NCBI GenBank assembly: GCA_016718505.1
Contig: JADKDE010000001.1
Span: 517,501 to 581,500 of the forward strand
Direction of reading: 5' to 3'
DNA from: Saprospiraceae bacterium
GTDB taxonomy: Bacteria > Bacteroidota > Bacteroidia > Chitinophagales > Saprospiraceae
Length of the DNA: 64,000 nucleotides
Part shown: positions 37,582 through 46,006 of the stretch, in pieces
How the letters are laid out: each line of letters opens with the position of its first letter
How positions within the stretch are numbered: the first letter of the stretch is position 1
The notes under the pieces: generated by a model
Databases searched by the model: none
Seen by the model: only the letters and a program-made list of their open reading frames with translations
Told to the model about the DNA's origin: nothing
Program-made: the position numbers and the translations under genes

Positions 37582-38229
37582 TTAGTGGCAGTTTTTTCTC
37601 GTCCAAATATATGCTCTTTCGGTTTGATGTTCAGTTTCATAGGGATGTCGTTTAAGAATATCAACAATTTCAAATCCAACTTCTTCAATTAAGACTTTTA
37701 TTCTGTCAACTTCAAAAAATTGAAATTTTATATTTACTTCTTTGTCAAGAAAGTTGTTGAGGTGAACGATTTCTTTTCCAATATGAAAGCTAAACATAAA
37801 TTCCCCTTTATCAACTAAAATACGCTTTACTTCTGTCAAAGCAGTTTTGATTTGGTCATAATCAAAATGCACAATAGCATAAAATGCAATTGCAGAACCA
37901 AAAGAATTTTCTTTATATTTTAGATTTAGGAGGTCTGCTTGTTCAAAATTGATTTTGGGGTTGTGCCGTTTAGCAACTTTTACCATTTCGCTTGAAAGGT
38001 CAGTACCCAAGAGGTTTTCAACTCCACATTTGTTGATAAAATTTGTTGTCTGTCCAGGGCCACAACCAAAATCTATTAGTTGCCCTTTATTTTTGTTTTG
38101 ATCGCAAAAAGCCGTCAATAAAATCTGATCAAAATGTTTATGGTCAAGCTCATTTAAGAATTTGTCAGCATAGTTTTCTGCGGTCTTGTTGTAACATTCA
38201 ATAATATTTCTCTGTTCTTGCATGTGCAT
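37582..38229 (-). CDS. Class I SAM-dependent methyltransferase
   Basis: 215 residues with a Rossmann-like methyltransferase domain. Motif I is LIDFGCGPGQTTNFI (SAM-binding glycines), followed by GTDLSSEMVKVAKRH (motif II acidic residue), FEQADLLNL and the AFYAIVHFDY and EVKRILVDKGEFMFSFH motifs of the methyltransferase_11/25 group. It likely methylates a small molecule; the substrate is unknown. It lies 77 bases after the frameshifted NTPase gene on the same strand, separated by a strong hairpin, and both are inside the pair of 64-base direct repeats. Confidence 0.9.
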   Translation of the reverse strand: MHMQEQRNIIECYNKTAENYADKFLNELDHKHFDQILLTAFCDQNKNKGQLIDFGCGPGQTTNFINKCGVENLLGTDLSSEMVKVAKRHNPKINFEQADLLNLKYKENSFGSAIAFYAIVHFDYDQIKTALTEVKRILVDKGEFMFSFHIGKEIVHLNNFLDKEVNIKFQFFEVDRIKVLIEEVGFEIVDILKRHPYETEHQTERAYIWTRKNCH

Positions 38230-38257
38230 TCTGTTGTAAAATTGAAAGTAATGGTCG

Positions 38258-38300
38258 GGCTAAACGCAGTATGGGGGTCGAACCCATATTGCGTTTAGCC
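38258..38300 (-). repeat. Strong 18-base-arm inverted repeat
   Basis: Arms GGCTAAACGCAGTATGGG (38258-38275) and CCCATATTGCGTTTAGCC (38283-38300) pair at 17 of 18 positions around a 7-base loop. It starts 7 bases after the NTPase stop. No T-run follows on either strand, so it is not an ordinary intrinsic terminator. It could be a cassette recombination site or an RNA-stabilising hairpin. Confidence 0.7.
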
Positions 38301-38306
38301 ATTGTT

Positions 38307-40159
38307 CTACACCGATTTTGTATTTTTAATATTTTCAATAGATGAATCGATCTGTTCTATAAGCTGAGTGATAAAATATATGTCTAATCGGTCATTTTTA
38401 CCCCAATCTCTTTTGAGGAGTAAATTTTTTATTTCATTTAGTTTTGGAATCTCATTAAAGTAAAAGTCACCAGCATTCATTGTACTATAATCATCTTTAA
38501 ATAAACTAGAGAATTCAGCTAAAAATGCTCTATTTGTATATTCTTTAGATATTTTTTCAACTATTGCAGCTGAGTCGCAATTTTCTATTATTGTACGAAA
38601 TGTTTGAAATTTATTATCATCAGTTATATTTTCTTCCAATATTCCTAATTTTTGAATCGCAAGATTTGCTCTCAATGTTAATTTAAAATTGTTGAACTTT
38701 GCTTCTAATATTTCAGCAGCTTTTGAGCTAAACTTTTTGATTTCTATAATTTCTATCCCAAAACGAAAAAAGTCAAAGTAATTATGTTGATCGGAAGTGC
38801 TTAAGAAAATTTTGTTTGATTCCTTCAGTAACAAATCTCTTACTTCTTCTTCTCCATATTTTAGTATTTTTTCCTTTGATAAATAAATTAAAAAATTAAA
38901 AGCCCTACAAAAATCTTTAAAATTTACTTTTCCATCTCTGATTTGTTCAATTAATCTGTCAGTCGCGTCATCAAATTCTTTTTCATTTAAATCTTTAAAT
39001 CCTGCAAGTTGGTTAATGTACTCGTTTGGTACTTCAGAAATAATTGGTCTTTTAATTTTTAATAATTCTTTCAATCGATTTTCAAAATTCTCTTGATTCC
39101 ATTCCCCTTTTGTAATTAAATCATATATTGGCAAGATGAAATTATATGATGTGCCAAAATGATCAAATATTGTATAATGGTTGAATGTGTATCTTTCAAA
39201 TTCAGATATAAATTTTTTTAATTTTTCTTTATCTTCTTGGAGTATATTTTTGTATTCAGTTAACTCTGATTCACTTTCAATAAACAACAATGGCTTTTTT
39301 TCTTCTAGTGTTACAATTTGAGGTAGTTGTTTGGCATTTGCAAACATTTCAAAATTCCCATTTCTATATTCATTCGAAATTATTAGAGTAAAATAAAGTA
39401 GGTCTTTGTGTAGAATTTTGTAAACGTTTGATGAATTCTCAAATACAACTTTATAAATTTCAAAGAAAAATTTTACCGTTCTAAAATTTCTAATTTCAAA
39501 ACTATTTATTAAAGCGAAGATATATTCTTCATGCTCACATAAATGCTGAAAATATAAAGATTCGGAATTAAAGGCTTGTATAAAACTATGAATTACTGAT
39601 TTTATATCTGATTTAAAATTCACTACCCACCGAATGTACTTTTCTTTAATTAATGAAAAGTTGCTATTCCTGATTCGTTCCTGTGATGCATCCCCAATTA
39701 GAATAACTTTAAAATTACATTGTTCTATGAATTCTCTATTTATGTAACCTAAAATTCATCATAATTGTAATTTGGAGAAATTCTTTCGACATCATCTATA
39801 ATGATAATAGTTGAGTTGGGAAAGTGAAAGTCGGAGAACTTTAATGCCTTAAGGATATTATTCGCTGAACTTAATGATTTTAGAAATGTCGAAATTCTAT
39901 CTCTTGTTTTTCCGAACAAGGGTATTTTTTCTGGAGTAAAATAATTCGAAAGGCATTTTGAGGTTATTAATTCATGCAATTCTGAAGAATTAGAAATTCC
40001 ATTTACTGTAAAATAGAATTGTTTCATTTTGTATGGAATAAGAATTTTTGATAATTCAGTCTTAATGAAGTAAGTTTTCCCTGACCCCCATTTACCATTA
40101 ATGAATAGAGCAAAATCTACATTTTCGATTTGTAAAAAGCTATTTAGAGTTTCTTTCAA
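38307..40159 (-). pseudogene. KAP-like P-loop NTPase, split by a one-base deletion
   Basis: Two open pieces belong to one gene. The 5' piece (39749-40159, TTG start) has Walker A GKWGSGKT at 22-29 and Walker B IIIIDDVER at 118-126, then hits TAG. One extra T in the TTTT run at 39751-39754 would join it to the downstream frame as DEFLGYINREFIEQCNFKVILIGDASQERI..., running to the stop at 38307: about 617 residues. The C-terminal 430 residues are helical, charged and unlike any family I know. The sensor-like stretch FKVILIGDASQERI after Walker B fits KAP/STAND-type NTPases, some of which act in phage defence. No membrane segment is evident. It is a mutation, a sequencing error or, less likely, programmed frameshifting. 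Confidence 0.82.
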
Positions 40160-40196
40160 TTATTATTTTTTATTGGTGTAGAACATATTATTGCCA

Positions 40197-40260
40197 AAAT
40201 CAAACCATTGTCTTTCAGGCTTCCAGATCAGCTTATAGCCGCCTTTCAGCCCCCTTACGC
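40197..40260. repeat. 64-base direct repeat, right copy
   Basis: Partner of 37507-37570 in the same orientation, 2.69 kb apart. It lies between the NTPase gene and the second TonB_C gene. Nearby GGTGTAGAACA (40175-40185) is the exact inverse of TGTTCTACACC at 38303-38313, on the other side of the NTPase gene. Confidence 0.8.
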
Positions 40261-40286
40261 ATCTAAGGAAGGGTGTGAATTTTAGG

Positions 40287-40742
40287 TTAATTATCAATCT
40301 TTTTGAGTTTAAATACAATGGGAACAGTAAACCACACCCTTACAAGGTTGTCTTGTTGTTTGCCAGGCTTCCACTTTGGCATTTTTTTGATAACCAATAT
40401 TGCCTCATCCACCAAGCCATAACCCGGATCCTTTAATGCAATGACTTGGCCAATGCTACCATCTTTTTCAACTATGAATTTGATAGGTACAGTTCCTTCA
40501 ATTTTATTGTCAAAAGCCTCTTGCGGATATTTTAAATTTTCCTTAATGTATTTCATAACATTTTTTGCAGCGTTTCCTCCTTCGCCAAATTCAGGCATTT
40601 GTTCTACACGTAAATAGGCTTTTTCCTCATCGATGATGGTATTATTCGCGCCTGGATGGGAGGGTAATAGTGCGTTAGAAGCAACAGATTGTCCTATGAA
40701 TAAGAATAGGATAAAAGAAACGGAAGCCAATAGTTTTGCCAT
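40287..40742 (-). CDS. Periplasmic TonB C-terminal domain protein
   Basis: 151 residues. A signal peptide (1-21, ending SVAS) is followed by an acidic linker (EQMPEFGEGGNAAKNVMKYIKENLKYP) and a TonB_C domain (GTVPIKFIVEKDGSIGQVIALKDPGYGLVDEAILVIKKMPKWKPGKQQDNLVRVWFTVPIVFKL). It lacks a membrane anchor like its paralogue at 35683-36132 and shares the FVIEKDGS core. The pair were probably adjacent before the accessory block entered between them. It may interact with outer-membrane receptors. Confidence 0.87.
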   Translation of the reverse strand: MAKLLASVSFILFLFIGQSVASNALLPSHPGANNTIIDEEKAYLRVEQMPEFGEGGNAAKNVMKYIKENLKYPQEAFDNKIEGTVPIKFIVEKDGSIGQVIALKDPGYGLVDEAILVIKKMPKWKPGKQQDNLVRVWFTVPIVFKLKKIDN

Positions 40743-40824
40743 ATTTGTAGATTAAAAGATTAAAGAAATTTGATTATTACATGAAAGATAGGATATCTTT
40801 TTAAAAAATGAAAATTTTTTTTCT

Positions 40825-43791
40825 TCAATGTGAAATTATTGCATCGTATATGGCGCTTTGGATGCGGTCTCGATAGTCTTTGTTGTTCATGAGGTTGTTT
40901 TCCATCGAGGGATAGGTTCGATTCGATAAAAATACATAAACCAGTTGATATTTGGGATCGATCCAAATACAGGTTCCCGTAAAGCCCGTATGGCCGAAGG
41001 TTTCAGGCGAGGCATTTCTGGACATATTAAATTTTTTAGAGCCATCCTGTTGTGACATGTCGAATCCAATCGCCCGTCGGGTATCGTCGGGGTGCCTATG
41101 GGTGAATAAAGCTACGGTTTCAGGCTTGAGTAATTGAATGCCACCATAGTTGCCGTTTTGGAGCAACATCTGGCCGATTACAGCTACTTCGTAAGCATTG
41201 GAGAATAGACCTGCGTGACCACTGACTCCACCTATGATGGCTGCACCCATGTCGTGGACGGTGCCTTGAATTTTTTGAAATCTGAAATAATCATCTTGTT
41301 CAGAAGGCACTATTTCACTTTTATCATAAATGGTTAATGGTCTGTACAAAGTCGATATTAAACCCAGTTTATCATAAAATTCGGATTTGACAAATTTGTC
41401 CAAGGGTACACCTCTTAATCTCTCCACCAATTCCGCTAACAGATAAAATCCCAAATCGCTATATCGATATCTTTTACTAGGACTGACTTCGGAGTTTATT
41501 ATCTGTCTCATCACCTCTCGCTTATACTCGGAGTTGATGAACAAAGACTCCGTAACCTCTATGTTGAAGCTATCGCTTCTTACTTTTCGATAAAGGCTAT
41601 CGCTGTATTTTTTTATTCCAAGATTATTCTGCAAGGTATTTTTATAAAAAGGAATCCATGCTTGAAGCCCTGCTATATGTGCCATGATATCTTTAATGGT
41701 CATGAATTCTTTGTTGGTGCCTTTAAGTTCGGTTAGGTAATCGCTCAGAGGCTTATCTATCGAAATGGACCCATCTTCTTGCAATTTCATCATGGCCAAA
41801 GTCGTACTAAGAATCTTAGTCATCGAGGCTATATCGTAAATTGACTTTTTAGTTACAGGCTTGATATTATCGTAAGTATAATACCCGAAAGTTTTATCAT
41901 AGATGATGTCGCCATCCTTGGCAATAAGAATTTGACACCCTGGTGCGGCGTGAATTTGTATGATATCTTTGGCCAATTCATCCACTTTTTTCAACAAATG
42001 AGGATCCATGAACCTATTCAAAGGATGGTCGTAGCCAAGCCTATTTTGTGGGATGAGATGAATACCGCTATACAATTCAAATCCATTGACTGAAACTGGA
42101 AGTCGGCCAGAAATGGGTTTTAATCCTAAAAGTGCCTGCCCAATGGCTTTGTGGGCGTCTGGATCGTCCTCGTATGCTAGAAGAATGGTTTGAATATTCT
42201 GAAAGAATTTCAAGGAATATGGATTTCCAAAAATGGTCAATATAACCTGCTTGGTAGCTTGAAGTTGGTTTATATATTGCAAAGCACTTTTCGATATACC
42301 AAAGTCTTTCGAAGCGCTTCTTGACATACCGTGAAGCTCTATGATGACTATGTCTGCCTTGTCGATTCGATCTTTGATTCTTGTTTTTTCAAGGTCAAAA
42401 CATTCTTTTGAGATTTGAATTTTGTCAACTGGAAAGTGTAACTCTAACATGCTAGAAACCTCGGTAGGATCGTTGGCTCCAATGCCCAGTACTGCGATGT
42501 TTGTATTCTTTTTTCCAATCAAAGGGATTAAAACTTGTTGGTCCCTCACTAGAGTGACTGCTTTTTGATAAAGTTTTTCTTTAAATGCTTGCGCTTTATG
42601 ATCTCTAAGATCCTTGTCCAAATTGGTATTATCCAATAATGCAGGTGGGTTTTTTAAGCCCATTTTATATTTTGCCTTTAAAACCCTTTTTACGCTTGCA
42701 TTTACTTGTTCCAGATTCAATTCACCCATCGCAATGGCTTTTTTGATGGTCTCGAAGGCTTTTTTGATATCTATGGGTAATAACACGATGTCATTTCCTG
42801 CTTGTAAGGCCTTTAACTCTGCAATGCCTGGAGGATTATATTTTAAAACTCCTTTCATCTCCATGGCATCCGTAAAAATTATGCCATCAAAACCCAGTTC
42901 ATTCCGCAATAAATCGGTAATAACGGGTCTTGAAAGACTTATCGGCATATTAGGACTTGCATCCAAAGACGGCACGTTCAAATGCCCGCTCATACAACTT
43001 TGAAGGCCATTTTGTATTAGTAATTTGAAAGGAAAAAGCTCGATATCGTTTAGACGATTTAAGCTGTGATTGATCGTCGGTAAATCTAGGTGCGAGTCCA
43101 CATCTGTATCTCCATGTCCTGGAAAATGCTTAGCGCAAGCCATGATACCATTTTCTTGAAGACCACTCATATACATGAAGGACTTAGTGGCAACATTGTA
43201 TTTGTCTTCGCCGAAAGATCGATCATTGATTACTGGGTTGTTGGGATTGTTATTTATATCGACATCTGGTGCGAAATTAATGTGTACTCCGAGTCTTTTG
43301 AGATGTCTAGCAACCGTCGAACCGTATTCATACATGAGGGTGTTATCTTGAATTGCTCCCAGAGTCAGCTGTTTTGGCAATTGGAGGACATCGGTTTTTA
43401 ATCTCATGCCTGGTCCCCATTCGGCATCCATGGCGATCATAAGCGGCAAACTGGGGTTAATAGCTTGGTATCTATTGGTTAGTTCGATTTGTTTTTGCGG
43501 AGTACCTTGGAAAAAGCACAATCCCCCGACTTGATAATTTTTGATTTGGCGAATGACTTCGTTCACATGGTCCTCACCGAGGTCTGAATGGGCTCTTATC
43601 ATAAAAAGTTGCCCAATTTTCTGATCTAAAGTTAATCTTTGGAAAATGCTGTCAACCCAAGGTTCCCCTTCAAAGTTTGCAGTTGGCCTCAATAATGCAG
43701 TTGATCGAATAGACGCATCTGGATAGGTAGAACAGACGATCATCAATCCAATGAAACATGTTAAAATTTTATATTGTAGTTTGAGACCCAT
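40825..43791 (-). CDS. GH3 beta-N-acetylhexosaminidase-like / serine hydrolase (beta-lactamase-like) fusion
   Basis: 988 residues. The N-terminal signal peptide region is followed by a GH3 domain with the NagZ-type loop KHFPGHGDTDVDSH at 221-234 and nucleophile Asp308 in FTDAMEM. A GH3 C-terminal domain follows (about 430-590). The C-terminal beta-lactamase/transpeptidase-like domain starts near 610 and has the SxxK motif SMTK at 656-659, a YSD motif (RYSDLGFY) and a late HTGFTG. NagZ enzymes cleave GlcNAc from peptidoglycan fragments, and serine hydrolases of this type cut peptides or esters. One secreted protein acting on both glycan and peptide of cell-wall fragments is a sensible inference. 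This fusion is known in Bacteroidota. Confidence 0.92.
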   Translation of the reverse strand: MGLKLQYKILTCFIGLMIVCSTYPDASIRSTALLRPTANFEGEPWVDSIFQRLTLDQKIGQLFMIRAHSDLGEDHVNEVIRQIKNYQVGGLCFFQGTPQKQIELTNRYQAINPSLPLMIAMDAEWGPGMRLKTDVLQLPKQLTLGAIQDNTLMYEYGSTVARHLKRLGVHINFAPDVDINNNPNNPVINDRSFGEDKYNVATKSFMYMSGLQENGIMACAKHFPGHGDTDVDSHLDLPTINHSLNRLNDIELFPFKLLIQNGLQSCMSGHLNVPSLDASPNMPISLSRPVITDLLRNELGFDGIIFTDAMEMKGVLKYNPPGIAELKALQAGNDIVLLPIDIKKAFETIKKAIAMGELNLEQVNASVKRVLKAKYKMGLKNPPALLDNTNLDKDLRDHKAQAFKEKLYQKAVTLVRDQQVLIPLIGKKNTNIAVLGIGANDPTEVSSMLELHFPVDKIQISKECFDLEKTRIKDRIDKADIVIIELHGMSRSASKDFGISKSALQYINQLQATKQVILTIFGNPYSLKFFQNIQTILLAYEDDPDAHKAIGQALLGLKPISGRLPVSVNGFELYSGIHLIPQNRLGYDHPLNRFMDPHLLKKVDELAKDIIQIHAAPGCQILIAKDGDIIYDKTFGYYTYDNIKPVTKKSIYDIASMTKILSTTLAMMKLQEDGSISIDKPLSDYLTELKGTNKEFMTIKDIMAHIAGLQAWIPFYKNTLQNNLGIKKYSDSLYRKVRSDSFNIEVTESLFINSEYKREVMRQIINSEVSPSKRYRYSDLGFYLLAELVERLRGVPLDKFVKSEFYDKLGLISTLYRPLTIYDKSEIVPSEQDDYFRFQKIQGTVHDMGAAIIGGVSGHAGLFSNAYEVAVIGQMLLQNGNYGGIQLLKPETVALFTHRHPDDTRRAIGFDMSQQDGSKKFNMSRNASPETFGHTGFTGTCIWIDPKYQLVYVFLSNRTYPSMENNLMNNKDYRDRIQSAIYDAIISH

Positions 43792-43815
43792 AGTTTTTTT
43801 TCAAATTACTAAAAA

Positions 43816-45798
43816 TTATTTGGGTTTTAGTGTTGGATCAAGCTGAAACGCTTTTTGCAAGGCTTCGTTGGCTTCTTGAATACGACCCGCTTGTTTGTAA
43901 GCTATTTGTAAATTTAAAAACGCTGTGGCATTTTTAGGCTCAATTTTAGTAGCTTTTTCAAAATAACGTATCGCTTCGACCGTATTTCCTTGCATACCAT
44001 AGGCGATGCCAAAAAGTCGATTCACCTCGAAGTCATCAGGTATAATTTTTTGAGCTTCCAATAACATTTGGAGACTGCCAGCCAAGTTGCCCTCTTTTTC
44101 TCCCAAATATCTGGCATAATCTCTATAAACAAAACCTTTATTGCGTATGGCATCCTTATAATTAGCATCTATTTTTAATGCCCCATCATAATGTGCCAAT
44201 GCCATTTTAAAGTTATTTTCAGCGTACAAAACGTTACCCATCAAAAGATGTGCTTCCTTATAATTAGGATGTATCTCTAAGGCTTTGTTCAAGTGAATCT
44301 TGGCTTCAGCCCACATTTCTTTTCTTTTTACGCTGTCTTTTTCAAGCACGGATAAGTCCCAAAGTGTACCTCCAGCAGCATTTTGTAGCTTTGCGCTGTT
44401 CACGGAAGTTTTAACATCGGTAAGGAAAAGTGAGCTGTTGCTTACCCAAACGGTATTCCTGCTGATGGTCTTAAATGAAAACCCTAAGAAGATGATCATC
44501 AAAAGTCCAAGAATCAATGACTGGTTTATTTTTCTTTTCCACAAATATGAAAAAAGTAATCCAATGCCCAGAGCAAAACCAACAGATGGCATATACATGA
44601 AGCGTTCAGACATATTAGTTCCTATTGGGAACAAAAGATTTGACACAATAGAAAAAGTCAATAAGAAAAATAAAATGGCAAATCCCATTGGCTTTTTGTC
44701 CATAAATGATCGATATGCAACAAAAATAAGCCCTAAAAAAATCAAGATGCTAATCAACACTTTTGGGTTTCCGAAAGTCATCATATCGACATGGCGAGGA
44801 TAATAATCGTGCGTCAATGGGTGCGGGAAAATCAATAGTTTTAAGTATAACCCCCATGTATAAAGGATTGTGGCAAATTTCTCTCCTGTAGTGAAAGGCA
44901 TATATTGGCCATTTACGATTTTAATAAATGGATTATTCATCAATTCGGTGCCAGAGGGAGCCGCTAAAGATGCACCCAATATCCTAAATCTTATCACTAG
45001 AAACACCGCAGCGCAAACCCACATCACGCTGGATTTTACAATGCTTTGAGATATGGATTTATCATAAAAAAAGTAAAGAATTAAAGGAAAGATGGCTAAA
45101 AAAGTTATGGCATTTTCTTTGCTCATCAAGGCAAAAAAATAAGAAACGCCACCAAGGATAAGCCACAATATTTTTGAATTGTCATAATAATTTAACAAAC
45201 ACCAAATGGCTGTTAAGCTCAACAATAAAGCCATGATTTCATCACGTCCTTTGCTATTGGCAACTACTTCCGTATGGATCGGATGTATGGCAAAAATTAA
45301 AGCCGCAACAAAAGAAACGATGGCAACTGGATTGACATCAAGCTTTTGAGATAAAACACGCCACAATAAATGATAAATCAAAAAGCAACTTAATGCGAAA
45401 TATAGTATATTGAAAAGGTGTCCGATGAATGGATTTTTTCCAAAAATTTGGTATTCAATGGCAAATAATATCAAAGTGAAAGGACGGTATCGACCCCCAG
45501 ATACCAAGTTTTGCTTTCCTGCTTCTTTGAAAAAACCAAAGAAAGTATCGTTTGATAATATGCCCGAAATACCCGAAAGCCCCTTGGTTGTAAACATATT
45601 GTCCGTGATAACGATGGCGTCGTCTTGCGTATATTCATGGCCAATGGTGTTAAGATAAACCAATACAGCTATGGCAAAAATCACCCAACCAATGGTTTCT
45701 TTTTGCAACAAATATTGGAAAACCCCACTCATGGTCGAGGTATTTTCGATATTGGGTACAGCCTTAGGAATGGGCTTTTTACTAATTGATTTGGCCAT
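43816..45798 (-). CDS. Membrane protein with C-terminal TPR repeats, TMTC-like
   Basis: 660 residues. About ten transmembrane helices span 35-450. The first extracytoplasmic loop has EYTQDDAIVITDN and GGRYRPFTLILFAIEYQIFG, the pattern of TMTC/GT-C glycosyltransferases, whose acidic pair is catalytic. The C-terminal third holds four to five TPR units (HPNYKEAHLLMGNVLYAENNFKMALAHYDGALKIDANYKDA..., then KIIPDDFEVNRLFGIAYGMQGNTVEAIRYFEKATKIEPKNATAFLNLQIAYKQAGR). Protein O-glycosylation of exported proteins is a possible role; Bacteroidota do carry O-glycosylation. It is divergent from uvrA. Confidence 0.82.
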   Translation of the reverse strand: MAKSISKKPIPKAVPNIENTSTMSGVFQYLLQKETIGWVIFAIAVLVYLNTIGHEYTQDDAIVITDNMFTTKGLSGISGILSNDTFFGFFKEAGKQNLVSGGRYRPFTLILFAIEYQIFGKNPFIGHLFNILYFALSCFLIYHLLWRVLSQKLDVNPVAIVSFVAALIFAIHPIHTEVVANSKGRDEIMALLLSLTAIWCLLNYYDNSKILWLILGGVSYFFALMSKENAITFLAIFPLILYFFYDKSISQSIVKSSVMWVCAAVFLVIRFRILGASLAAPSGTELMNNPFIKIVNGQYMPFTTGEKFATILYTWGLYLKLLIFPHPLTHDYYPRHVDMMTFGNPKVLISILIFLGLIFVAYRSFMDKKPMGFAILFFLLTFSIVSNLLFPIGTNMSERFMYMPSVGFALGIGLLFSYLWKRKINQSLILGLLMIIFLGFSFKTISRNTVWVSNSSLFLTDVKTSVNSAKLQNAAGGTLWDLSVLEKDSVKRKEMWAEAKIHLNKALEIHPNYKEAHLLMGNVLYAENNFKMALAHYDGALKIDANYKDAIRNKGFVYRDYARYLGEKEGNLAGSLQMLLEAQKIIPDDFEVNRLFGIAYGMQGNTVEAIRYFEKATKIEPKNATAFLNLQIAYKQAGRIQEANEALQKAFQLDPTLKPK

Positions 45799-46006
45799 TT
45801 TTAACTTTGTATTTTAAAACAATAATCAAAAGTATTAAAATATAACGCAAATATGGACAATATTTTACAAATTACAAATAAATATAATATAAAAATACTT
45901 GTAATACAGTCTATTGGTGGATAAGTGGTCAAATTTCTAGGTTATTTTGGTACATAATAGCGGATTTAAAGCGATCTTTGCAGTTAATATTAATTTGAAC
46001 AAAATT

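Noticed and set aside
38258..38300. Hairpin as an intrinsic terminator of the NTPase gene
   Set aside because: No T-run follows on either strand.
44300..44803. 167-codon plus-strand frame opposite the TMTC-like gene
   Set aside because: Antisense of a well-supported membrane/TPR protein.
45947..46006. TTG start extending UvrA by 20 residues
   Set aside because: The extra residues do not match the family; the ATG at 46007 gives the usual N-terminus.
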